Source: Aspergillus flavus (taxonomy: Eukaryota > Ascomycota > Eurotiomycetes > Eurotiales > Aspergillaceae). Taken from it: a stretch of DNA of 64,000 nucleotides. The stretch's first letter is position 1, and each line of letters opens with the position of its first letter. The DNA is taken from assembly GCF_009017415.1 (NCBI RefSeq), contig NC_092408.1:2666001-2730000 (forward strand), read 5' to 3'. The translations under genes and the position numbers were made by a program. Shown here in pieces: positions 11,456 through 21,479 of the stretch. The notes under the pieces were generated by a model. The model was not told the origin of the DNA. It made no database searches and saw only the letters and a list, made by a program, of their open reading frames with translations.

Positions 11456-11962
11456 TGGTTCGACTACCATATAATATAAGTTGCCAGCTATATACCACTT
11501 CCTGTATGTATATTTTGCCTTGTCCTTTTCTTCTTTCGCCATGACTTTCTGGTTTTTTTTTTTTGATAAAGGGACAGAGCATATGCACTTGTCACTTTAA
11601 GGTACTATATAAATAGTCTAACACCTCTTTATCTACTCTATGTCTTCTCACGACCTTTGTCGTGGAGCATCACATCCGTCTTGGCAATTTCTTTTCTACT
11701 GCTGGGAGCTAATCAGTTTCCTCTGTATAACTCATGAATAACTGTTACTAGACATACACCCCGCTAGTATGGACGCTTCATACATTAGAATAGGAGGATA
11801 TGGTCAAAGCAAAGCTCACATACCAAAGAGATTCATAGAACAACAATGCATAGTAGTCACACGGTCCACACAAACTATCTTGCATTCCATTTTCATCTCT
11901 CTCAAGAGAAAAAGGAAAAAGAACAAAAGAAACCTCACAACAAATAGAATCATGAATCATGA
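11456..11962. other. intergenic between tRNA-Asp and F-box-like gene
   Basis: It contains T-rich stretches (about 11550-11562) and the 3' flank of the F-box-like gene. No coding region is supported. Confidence 0.4.
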
Positions 11963-12817
11963 TCACCACCACCGCCGAGGATCACGCCTAATCGTAGAAT
12001 AACAGCCCTCCAGCTGCTCGAACAGCATGTCCATTACACTCACTGGCTCACCTTCGACCCAGGATAATTGGCGAGGATTGTATTCAGGATCATACACCAT
12101 CAAGTCACACTTTTCACCTGCATCAGAAACCGACCCGTCATTGAGCAAGATTACAGGGTATACTGGGCGATGTAAAACGGTAGAAGAGAACTTCCGTATG
12201 CCGTAGAGTACTCTGGCCTCATAAGATCCCATCGCATCGGCAAGATGTTGCATCCGTAATTCCTCAACCGGCGTAGTCTCCACCACGTCATTTTCGTCCT
12301 CTGAGCGCGCGTGGCGTATTTTGATAAACGACACGGGCGGCTGCTGTGGCAGCATCCTGCGCCAGCTGGCCTCTAGACGAAGCAAACAAGGTTCCGCCGT
12401 GTGTGCAGCGAACTGGAAAAGAATTTCACTAACAAATGGGTTCTTGATCCTTGGATGATGCAGGTTCATGGACGGGTTGAAGAAGAGCGCGCTCTGGATA
12501 CGAGGCGACCACTTGATGACCTTGTGCCATTTGTGACACACGAGCTGAGCGGAGGTTAACAGGGTTCGTGTATGTGTTTCCAAGAGGATTTGCCCAAGAA
12601 TCTCGATCAGGTGAAAGATCATGTGTGGCTCATTTTCCTGCTCCATGGTTATTCTTCTGCGAGGAATGAGTGGTTGTTCATAAAGTTCAGGTGTTAACAG
12701 ATGCTGCTGAGAATGTGGAAAAGGGTTGGCCCTAGCTGCCAGCGGATGTGGACATGGCATAGCCATAGTGAAGATGTTTCCCAGGCGATAGGTTTGTGAT
12801 GATGTGCCTTTCAACAA
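11963..12817 (-). CDS. F-box-like domain protein
   Basis: This is a single-exon protein of 284 residues. Residues about 66-112 form an F-box-like helix bundle with the hallmark pattern ILGQILLETHTR...LLTSAQLVCHKWHKVI, followed by SPRIQSALFF, as in fungal F-box proteins that bind Skp1 in SCF ubiquitin ligases. The remainder is alpha/beta with no clear substrate-binding repeat, and the C-terminus ends in DPRRWW. The role as an SCF substrate adaptor is inferred from the domain; the substrate is unknown. An alternative in-frame start at Met18 (about 12766) would remove a basic leader, and both fit. There is no signal peptide. Confidence 0.8.
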   Translation of the reverse strand: MLKGTSSQTYRLGNIFTMAMPCPHPLAARANPFPHSQQHLLTPELYEQPLIPRRRITMEQENEPHMIFHLIEILGQILLETHTRTLLTSAQLVCHKWHKVIKWSPRIQSALFFNPSMNLHHPRIKNPFVSEILFQFAAHTAEPCLLRLEASWRRMLPQQPPVSFIKIRHARSEDENDVVETTPVEELRMQHLADAMGSYEARVLYGIRKFSSTVLHRPVYPVILLNDGSVSDAGEKCDLMVYDPEYNPRQLSWVEGEPVSVMDMLFEQLEGCYSTIRRDPRRWW

Positions 12818-13273
12818 CTACATTGTTACCTAGTATTTATATGGCACGCGAGCTCTGAATAGCATGAACAAAAGTAGGGTTGCACAAGAAAGACTTTCAC
12901 GTCTACCCTGTCCAAATAACAGATATGTGTATCAATTCCCATCCTGTTATATCACCATGAGAACTTAAGTATCCGCTTGACAATATAGACTAATAGACAA
13001 TAACCTCCAGATCATCTTCCTGAAAGGTGCAAGGCTGCAATTTTCAGAAATATCCTCTCAAATTGAAGCACTAATAGGTCACTGTGCGAAACGTCCGTTT
13101 CTCATGTTTTATCTAGGATCATATTTGTCACGATATAGTGAAAATAAAACATACAGAGAAAGATATTTCCCTTGTATTATTCTAATAATTAGTAGTTGGG
13201 GCCTCTATCATTAACTAAGTCGTAAGAATACATGTTGAATGTGAAATGTTAATGTCAAGTCACTCAAGGTTCA
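12818..13273. other. intergenic, AT-rich
   Basis: Promoter side of the F-box-like gene and 3' side of the UNC93-like gene. It is AT-rich from about 13080 to 13260. No gene is seen. Confidence 0.4.
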
Positions 13274-14845
13274 TCAGGCGCGTGATTCTGGATGATAGTC
13301 CAGATCATCTGCATGCTCCTGTATTTGCGGCAATTTCGGCGGCAAATCTCTTTCAGGATCGTCTTGTATGTCCTTGTTGATGGGATCTGCTGAAGCCGGA
13401 TTTGGCTCCCTCACTAGGCAGGAGGCATACGTGGTGAACGGTACGCTGAGCCAGAACACCACGAAGGCGACGATCAGGTTAGCCATGAGGGAGACGTTTG
13501 AGCTGGCGCCAATGCCGAATGCGATGGCAAAGCCTAGACTCTCGAATGATCGAAGAATTCCGGTGGTGTATGCGAGGACATCGACGTGGATATCATATGT
13601 TCCCAGAATCCAGTATGTCCATACCACTGATGCTTGGCTTCCGACGCTAAACCATCCAGTACGTTAGTAAAGAGTCCCTGACTCCACAAGAAGATGCACA
13701 TACCCAAATAGACAATACGCGGCGATCGCCTTTCCGTATCCCGGGTCATAGATATCCAAGGATGGGGTAGGACTTTGCTTCTGCAGGTCCGTCTGCATGA
13801 CAAAATTCAAGACCCATTGCGGGATAAACACAGCGACCATCGTCAGCCAACCAGCAAGCGCCGTTCCCCGCCTCGTTCTGAAGATCTTATTCGAATCCAA
13901 CAGCCAGCCCCAAAGCACCGTAGCGACAATCCCAACCAAGGTTTGGACAAATCCCGCGAGTGTCCGGCCTCGGACCGAGAAGTACTCCGTCAGATAGTTT
14001 CCCTGGTATGTTTGACTCCACCGCACAGTCATGAAGATCGGAATCAGAAGCAGCATGTACTTCTGCTTTGTCGCTCTCCAAAACCCCTTCAGTCCTTCCT
14101 TGAGTGAGATACGATTTTCGTCGGAGCTGAAGGTCGGTTTGGTTCCGTCTTTGCGGATCAGCTTGTGCGCGGGAGCGACGGTTAACGCGAGAGGGAGACC
14201 GCCGCAACTGAGGCCGATGAGAACGAGGTACGTCTTAGGGCTGATACTGCCCTTGCTGGATGCGTCTATGTTGAGCGCGAGTTGAACAGCGTTTCCAATG
14301 ACCGATCCGAGCTTGTTCAGGGCCATCCAGATACCGACTATCAGCCTAGTGAGCAACTGTGTGTCTTGCTGGAAGTCGCGATTATAGAGAGATAGCACTT
14401 ACTGTAGGTACCGCGGTTTTCAGGCTCGGGGTAACCGACAGCAATAGCAGCCTCCGAGACCCATAGTGCGGCTGCCTACATACGAATTAGCATTTATACT
14501 TCTCCTCTAACCAGCCAGAACGATCTAGTAGCATACCGAGAAACCACAAGTCACCGACCCAAGGAGCAAAAACCATTGGGTTCCGTAAACACTATTGCAA
14601 TACAATGCCGCGAAATAGGGCACATAGCCGATAGTACCGGCGACCAGCACCCACTTCAGGCTGAATCTGTTTCCGGCGATCGCGAATAACGGACATGTCA
14701 CGATCATGATCACATACGTGATGACATTGGAGGCATTGACGAAATACGGGGTCGCTAGACCACCAGCTCCCAGTCCTATCGCAAGATCAGTTTCTGTATA
14801 CCCCCTTCTCTTCCCTCTTTTTCTTTCTTTCTTTTTTTTTTTTTC

Positions 14846-14880
<35 letters not shown>

Positions 14881-15018
14881 CCTTCCGATAGCGATAAGAA
14901 ACTAACCGTTCAATGCATCCCAAATACCGGGCTGAGTAAAGCTGATCAGACCCAAGGCAATAGCCTGATACAGGGTCCCGCGATACCAGCGGTGCAACGT
15001 CTCCCAAAGCTCAGCCAT
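13274..15018 (-). CDS. UNC93-like (DUF895) MFS-fold membrane transporter
   Basis: Five minus-strand exons, 15018-14907, 14775-14537, 14475-14403, 14337-13704 and 13646-13274, give 476 residues. Hydrophobic helices run throughout: GLISFTQPGIWDALNG, VITYVIMIVTCPLFAI, WMALNKLGSVIGNAVQ, LVLIGLSCGGLPLALTV, LLIPIFMTVRWSQTYQG, FVQTLVGIVATVLWGW and LIVAFVVFWLSVPFTTYA. The LGAGG segment with ALWVSEAAIAVGYP and YPEPENRGTY is typical of fungal UNC93/DUF895 proteins. The acidic C-terminal tail is cytosolic. The substrate is not known for the family in fungi. Intron 1 (14776-14906, 131 bases) is unusually long and filled by a purine microsatellite on the coding strand. Intron 4 has a perfect TACTAAC branch site. 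Start MAELWETLH fits family N-termini. Confidence 0.88.
14812..14890. repeat. (TTTTC)n pyrimidine microsatellite inside intron 1
   Basis: Runs of T broken by regular C form a polypyrimidine tract of nearly 80 bases on the plus strand, so the transcribed pre-mRNA carries a purine (GA-rich) tract. It lies wholly inside the first intron of the UNC93-like gene. Confidence 0.85.
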
Positions 15019-15935
15019 GGTCACAACCCAGAGAACTCTGACAGCGACATGGCAATGGCGATCGGAGTCGATATTTAGTATGCAGACAGGCTTATCCTCA
15101 GCAATTGCCAGCGCCCCACTCCGATGTCGTGATCGCGACGAGCGCTCTGCGATAAGAAGACATTAAGGCGCAGATTGATACTATGTGTCATGAATACCCA
15201 CTTGGTGTGAGGCCGTTGGACGCAATTGCCGGCGCTGGCAATTAAGCGATGAGGAGCCCCCATTCGGCTCCCCCAACTTTCTTTTCAACAAGCCAATCAG
15301 TTCGCTTCTGCACAGGCTTAGTCGTTGTTTTCTGATGGATACGCCTGGGCCTGCCCTGGATCGTGACTCGTGAGTCATTTCCTTTTGTATTTTATTTCCT
15401 TTCTGGGCATTTTATTCGATGGTTCCCCGACTAATGGGCTATGGATGTTCTTATATTCTGCGCGATCGGATGGGTTGACGGCACGTGTGGATAAGGGCAT
15501 TGCCCTATCAGCAAGAACTATGACCTTCTAGAAGGACTTTAATCATCCAACGAACTGTCATCTGCCGTGGAGAAGTATCAGCGCCCTCAGAATCATTGCT
15601 GGGACTGGACCAAGGTAAAGATTCACTATCAACATTGAGTTGAGCCTCGGACTCAGCTCTAGACTCAAGTTCACGCCAAGACGTAAAATTTCAACCAAAC
15701 GGAGAACAAGAGGGTTTTAGTCCCCTACGGACACAATCGGCGGACTAAAACGAGTCAGAGATAGCGTCGATCCCCTCACCTGAAATAGGTATAGGAAAGG
15801 GCTTCCTAACTTCTTTGCCCGAGTGATACACCAAGAGCCTCGTACTTGCGCTTACCTAGAACAGACGCCCCCACATGTGGACGCGCTTGGAGAACTATGC
15901 ATGGGAAGCTGGATACATTACCAGACTCTGTCATG
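15019..15935. other. intergenic
   Basis: Promoter of the UNC93-like gene and 3' flank of the ASCH relic. Short ORFs show no domain or codon bias. Nothing else is supportable. Confidence 0.4.
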
Positions 15936-16459
15936 TTACTGTGGAGGTACGAAGGGTGGTGAACCATAGTGGTTCATTACCTTGGGTTCTTCTGGATCAT
16001 GTTGCTTTTTCTTTTCAACAGGGCGTTCTTCGGGTACACTTGAGATGATATGATCTTGTCTGTCCAGTGGACAGCTCTCTAGGAGAGCCACTGGAACCCA
16101 ACAATATTTTTGGGGCGCACCCTTCAAAAACCCCTTTGAGATGGCTGATTCCAGGCTGATTCCCTCCCTCAACTTCCACAGATCAAGTATCTCATAGCCG
16201 TATTTCGAGACCTTTTCCCCCGCATTGAAGTCCTCATTACCAATACCGCCGTTCTCTGGGACTTCACCAGGGACTTTACCATGAGAGATACGGGTGACGA
16301 CGTGTAGAACCAGATGCGACGAACGCTGGATGGGAGGAGGTAGCGGCGGTATTCGTGGTTCTTTACACCAGTCGCGATATTGTGCATATGTTCGGGCTTG
16401 ATGCTCATGAAGATGTCATTACGTCTGGTTCTGTGGGTTATGGACTTTTCCTTGGCCAT
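15936..16459 (-). pseudogene. ASCH/PUA-like domain protein, frameshifted
   Basis: Two overlapping frames together encode one ASCH-type protein of roughly 170-175 residues. Frame A (from 16459) begins MAKEKSITHRTRRND and contains IFMSIKPEHMHNIATGVK, EYRRYLLPSSVRRIWFY and TSSPVS, the N-terminal half of the ASCH fold. At about 16284-16293 the reading must shift to frame B, which continues RISHGKVPGE, then GNEDFNAGEKVSKYGYEIL, DLWKLREGISLESA and APQKYCWVPV to a stop at 15936. No plausible intron explains the jump; the candidate would be about 30 bases. ASCH proteins are thought to bind RNA or act as co-regulators. The protein is probably inactive unless the shift is a sequencing error. Confidence 0.7.
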
Positions 16460-16988
16460 TATGATAACTGATATGTTGAGTTGTTTTTTTCTTGTTCAAT
16501 AGGAAACGCGACTATGGGGTCCTAAGGCATCGCACACTCATCCTATATGAGCTTAATTCACGCCTCACGCGTCCACTTTGTCCTGTTTTGACACTGAAAT
16601 ACTCTGTGTTTTTACCACACTACAGCTGCATGAGGCCTAGAACTTGTAACTACAGTACGTCTTCAATACCAGCAAATACATAGCTTTCTATGCTATCTAC
16701 ATATTCAATGTCTGGAGAAGAGGCATCGGCTAATGTTTATAAATCCGACTTATCACAAAGGCGAAGCAATGTAAATATGGACTTAAGCATAATTCTAGCT
16801 ATTATAGTCTTAATTAAAGCACTATAGATAGACATGATAATAGAAAATATGCGGGTTTCCATAAAGCCTAATGTCTTGCCTTGTTCTATCCTGATCTATT
16901 ATCAATATAAATAGCACGCCCGTCTCTCACTCTAAACTTCTCCCCTTTCTATTAGCACAACTCCAACGTAATCAATCAAGAAAAACAT
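16460..16988. other. intergenic, AT-rich
   Basis: AT-rich sequence lies between the ASCH relic and the 3' end of the urea symporter gene. No coding signal is seen. Confidence 0.4.
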
Positions 16989-19311
16989 TCAAGATCTTCT
17001 CTTCGCAAGATAATCATTCGCCGTTTTCCAAATCCCCTTCACACCCTTCTCGATCTCAAACCGCCCATCATAAAGCGGATACACAACAACCGCCAAGAAA
17101 GCAAAGAACTGCCAAATAATAGCAACAGTAACCCACCCGGAGAAGAAAGACTTCGTGAAGATATAGTTCCGGTAAAGCGGCATAGGCCAGAGGATAAACG
17201 TGATAAGAACAAGGACCACGAAGATGGCCCACGCGATCCGCGACCAGCGATATAGCTCTTTCAACGTCTCGTCACTGAAAGGGTGACGGATATCGTCTAG
17301 ACTTAGTTGTGTTGGTGAGGCAATAGCTGGTGTTGCTGAAACGGTCATGACCTTTTCGTCTGCGCCGATTCGCTCTGGGTCGTTGGTGGAAGCTGTTTCG
17401 GATGGGGGAGATTCGGGGGTAGGGCTGGTTGATTGTTCGATGGCTTTTTCGCTCGACTGGTTTTCTTGAGAGGTTGTTGTGATGGATGGGTCGGAGGCAT
17501 GGAGTTGTGCCTCGTCTGCGAGCTCGATGCGGAGGAACTCGCGCCAATCGAACTTGTAGGGCTTGTAGAGGGAGATGATGACGGAGTAGAGGGCTGGGGA
17601 AAAAAAGGATCCAATGGCACCGTACAAGGCCGGTAAGCCCTCGCCAGTGGTGGTCATGTTGACAGCACCGTACAATGACTTTGCGCTGGCAAGCCAGATA
17701 GCAAGACCGGTAAAGAAGCCCAGAACGGGCGAAACAATTGCTGCTAAGCGGGTTTGGCCAGACCAGAAGAGTGTGAGAGCCAGAGGAATAATTCCCGGGC
17801 AGGAGAGGATAGGCCGGAAATAGCCAATCCAGGTCATATTTGCACCGCCGTAGTTCAGAGCAATCGAGATGCCGGTGATGAAGACGGCGTGGAAAACGAC
17901 CGAAATGTGACTTACATGAAGCAGCCTTTTGTCTGACGCCTTTGGATTGAAGTATGTTTTGTAGAGATCAAATGAGAGGATACTGCTGACCGCAATCATT
18001 GAGGAAGAAACTGTACTTGTCAAAGCCATGAATAGCAGGATGAAGAAGGCGACAATGCCTGAGTCGCCTATCAGAGCCTTGACTAGATATGGCATGACCA
18101 TACCGGCATTTACCTCGGCACTGGTAAGCGGGCCTGGGTAGGTAGGGAAAATAGGCGTGTTATGCAAAGCGCGTGCGGACAGTCCAATAACTGTTCCCAG
18201 ACCCCATGGGATGCCGAACACAGCTACCGCCGCTAGGTTGTAGGCTGGCACAGTTGAATTAACCTCGCTGGCAAAGGACTTTTGCCAGAATGCTGTATCC
18301 TATTGACCATATGTTAGCATAGCCCCATTTTTGTACTTCTGCGTCGTCTGAACCATACCATGACAACAAGAGCCAGGTTGCCGAATTTCAACACCAGTCC
18401 CCAGATAATGGCATCTTTTGACTTCATCGTAAGGAGTGATCCTTCAAAGTTCCCGGAGATATAGTTCTCGCTCGCTGTGGCCACCACCTTGTCATAGAGA
18501 CCCCCAAGTCCACCCACTGCGGGATGGGTCAGAACCGACAAGGTAAAATAGATGATGAGGATCAAAGCAACAGTCGTGTGAAGGAAATCCGTAAGAAATG
18601 TCGCCTTGAGACCTCCGACTGCGGTGTACAGAACCACTATAGGGTGGTTGGTAAACTGCACTTCAACTTTCATGAGCTACTGAAATAACCCCAACTTACC
18701 TCCAAGCGGGATAAGAATAGTAGCTGCGACGAAATGCATGCCGGACACTCCATAAATCAGTTGCGAGCCTGTCAGAATCATGGATGCACATCCGAAAACA
18801 TTGTTGGTGAGATTCAGCACGATAAAGACGAGGTGCCCGATCCAGCCATATCGCATCTTGATAATTTCAAGCGATGTATGGGCGTAGGGCACTCGGATCT
18901 TCGCCATGACACCCAATGCGGCCATCAATGCAATCTGGAAACAAAGCCCAGATCCCCACCACTATAATCTTGTTAGCATTATTGACTTAGTGGAAGCCTG
19001 AAGGAAGATCATGAGTTTACCAGAGGAACTGCCAGACCGTAGCGATAGCACATGGCCGCGGACAACACCGTTTCGTTGATCCACATCCATGAGGAAAACA
19101 CCGCTGACGCTGTTAATCCTGTCCCTACTGATCTATTCGCTACCATGAACATCTCCGAAGTGGCCGAGTCTTCGGAAAGATAGGCCTTCTGGACTTTGAT
19201 CGCGACCAGAATCACCCCGCAAAAAAGCACACCCAGCCCTATAAGCAAGCCATAGGCTGTGCCTTGCGGGATCAAGTCTATCCCCGCAACACCTAATGTC
19301 GCTACAGTCAT
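16989..19311 (-). CDS. DUR3-type urea / sodium:solute symporter family transporter
   Basis: Four minus-strand exons, 19311-19021, 18961-18700, 18636-18359 and 18299-16989, give 713 residues; introns are 59-63 bases. The protein belongs to the sodium:solute symporter family, subgroup of fungal DUR3/UreA high-affinity urea (and polyamine) permeases at the plasma membrane. Diagnostic stretches are ANRSVGTGLTASAVFSSW, MWINETVLSAAMCYRYG, LEIIKMRYG, VVLYTAVGGLKATFLTDF, WQKSFAS and FMALTSTVSSSMIAVSSI. About 14-15 hydrophobic helices are visible, with a Ser/Thr/Glu-rich loop (residues about 540-600) before the last two. In Aspergillus, ureA is under AreA nitrogen control, and GATA motifs lie in the shared upstream region. 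The exact substrate (urea versus a related amide) cannot be read from sequence. Confidence 0.88.
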
Positions 19312-20024
19312 GATGGTATGGAATGATCAGGAATGTAGTAGGAAGAGAGAGGACATTGGTGAAACAATGTCGAAATAAATATATGAAAGAATGTCTAGTA
19401 ATAAAGCTTCCTGCGACCGTGCCGATCGGGAACAGACAACCCACTTAACTTCACGTTAATAAGGACTCCTACATCGGCTACTCCATTTTTTTTCTTTTGT
19501 TTGTTACTCTTCTTCTTGTTCAATTGGCGATTCCATTCGGACTCTGGCCGACAGAATAACCAATGCCATATGGTTGAGGTGTCACGCAGTCGGTGGTAGA
19601 TATTGCGTTATGCGGCACGAAATGCATGAATGCCGGTAGTAAAACCTGCGTAGGGTCCAGATTAAAGGAACTCCAAATTCCGTTGACTTGATACGAGAGT
19701 GTGGATTAGGGATAGTGCAGAGCTTATGCGAGCTTAGCCAAAGAAAGGGCAGATTGAAGTGAGCAATGCATGGATGAGATTGCGTGCCTGCAGGACGCTA
19801 TGACGACTCGTGCGGCACCACCCGATGCATCGCGATAACGGCAACGGCCCCAAAATGACACGAGAAACAAACAATAAGATAAAACAAGAATGTGTACGGC
19901 TCATTTCTCTCGCAGAGTATTGCTCGTATGTGGTACTTTTAGTGGGTCCTTTACGTTAGGTTGCCCATCACAGCTCCTGTATACCGGCTGAACAGACGCG
20001 CAAAGATACCTTAACCCAACCAAA
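19312..20024. promoter_or_regulatory. shared divergent promoter with GATA motifs
   Basis: About 710 bases separate the divergently transcribed symporter and flavin monooxygenase. HGATAR-type sites readable by eye include CGATAA at 19833-19838 and AGATAA at 19877-19882, both closer to the monooxygenase. GATA factors such as AreA activate urea-transport genes in Aspergillus. That they act here is inference. Confidence 0.45.
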
Positions 20025-21479
20025 ATGACAAACAGCGACAATAATAAGAAGCAGATCATATTGAATGCGTTCGTGATGAACACCCCGGGCCATCTGGCGC
20101 CGGGGCTGTGGAAACACCCGAGAAACAAGACCGACCAGTACAAGAAACTGTCCTTTTGGACCGAACTAGCACAGTTGCTGGACAATGCCGGATTTCATGC
20201 CATGTTTATCGCCGATACTCTGGGCCCATACGACGTATACAAGGGCCCTGCCAATGTGGTTCCTACATTGGCATCAGGAGCGCAGTTTCCGGTCAATGAC
20301 CCATTATACTTGGTCCCTGCCATGGCGGCAGTAACAAAAAACCTCATCTTCGGCGTGACTGCGAGTGTAACATACGAAAAGCCATATGCACTCGCTCGTC
20401 GACTATCCACAGTAGACCACCTCAGTGAAGGGCGTCTCGCCTGGAATATTGTCACCTCTTATCTCGACAGTGCAGCTCGCAACCACGGCCTCAAAGAGCA
20501 GATTCCTCATGACGAACGGTATGCGATCGCGCACGAGTATATGGAAGTTCTCTACAAGCTTTGGGAAGGCAGCTTTCGAGACGACGCCGTCGTAGATGAT
20601 CGAGAACAAGGGGTATACATCGCCAGCGATGCTGTGCGACAGATACACCATAAAGGGAAGTACTTCGAGGTGCCTGGACCCCATTTCTGCGAACCATCAC
20701 CACAACGCACTCCATTTCTCTTTCAAGCCGGTGTCTCTGAAGCTGGAAACGGATTCGGAGGGAAGCACGGGGAAGCGATCTTCGTCGGTGGTCAGACACC
20801 CGAAGGCGTTCGGGTGACTGTGGACAATATCCGCAAAGTGGCAGCAGAGGAAGGACGCGATGCCAACCACATCAAGATTATTGTTGGGATTAACGCCATT
20901 GTCGCCGCGACAGATGAGGAGGCGAAAGCCAAGCGGGAGGAGTATCTCAGGTATGCGGACGAAGAAGGGGCATTGGCCCTATTCGGTGGGTGGACAGGAG
21001 TTGATCTCTCAGGCTACACCGACGACGAGGACTTCAGATTCAGCGAATCACCACGCGTGCAGTCTATTGTAAGGCGATGGTCTGCTACCGTGCCCGGCAC
21101 GGAGAATCTTCCTTGGACTAAGAGGCGAATTGTGGAGTACTTAAGTGTTGGTGGACTTGGAGCGAAAGTCGTCGGGAGCCCCACAACAGTCGCTGACGAG
21201 CTGGAACGATGGGTAGAGGTGGCAGGAGTAGATGGCTTTAACCTGGCTCATATTACCAACCCGGGGACGTTTGAGGACATTATAGAATACCTACTCCCTG
21301 AGTTGCGACGAAGAGGACGTTTCCGAAGCGTGGTAGGAAAGGAAGGAGCGACAGCTAGAGAAGTTTTCATCGGATCCCGAAGGCTTCCAGAAGATCATCC
21401 TGGAAGCAAGTATGGGTGGCATGTGGGTGAGAAACTACCCAAGTATCAGCTGGAAGAAGAGAATAGAGAAGAGGCATGA
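20025..21479 (+). CDS. NtaA/DszA-family flavin-dependent monooxygenase
   Basis: This is an intronless 484-residue protein of the bacterial-luciferase-like (LLM) superfamily, subgroup NtaA/SnaA/DszA. These enzymes use FMNH2 from a partner reductase to oxidise nitrilotriacetate-like or sulfur compounds. Seen in sequence: N-terminal IILNAFVMNTPGHLAPGLW, FIADTLGPYDVYKG, EKPYALARRLSTVDHLS, the flavin-site segment GRLAWNIVTSYLDSAARN, FLFQAGVSEAG and the late GFNLAHITNPGTFEDIIEY. Length is normal for the group (about 430-490). There is no targeting signal, so it is probably cytosolic. The lack of introns among intron-rich neighbours fits acquisition from bacteria, but many fungal members are intronless. 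It is divergent from the urea symporter, suggesting a nitrogen-scavenging role (inference). Confidence 0.9.
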   Translation: MTNSDNNKKQIILNAFVMNTPGHLAPGLWKHPRNKTDQYKKLSFWTELAQLLDNAGFHAMFIADTLGPYDVYKGPANVVPTLASGAQFPVNDPLYLVPAMAAVTKNLIFGVTASVTYEKPYALARRLSTVDHLSEGRLAWNIVTSYLDSAARNHGLKEQIPHDERYAIAHEYMEVLYKLWEGSFRDDAVVDDREQGVYIASDAVRQIHHKGKYFEVPGPHFCEPSPQRTPFLFQAGVSEAGNGFGGKHGEAIFVGGQTPEGVRVTVDNIRKVAAEEGRDANHIKIIVGINAIVAATDEEAKAKREEYLRYADEEGALALFGGWTGVDLSGYTDDEDFRFSESPRVQSIVRRWSATVPGTENLPWTKRRIVEYLSVGGLGAKVVGSPTTVADELERWVEVAGVDGFNLAHITNPGTFEDIIEYLLPELRRRGRFRSVVGKEGATAREVFIGSRRLPEDHPGSKYGWHVGEKLPKYQLEEENREEA

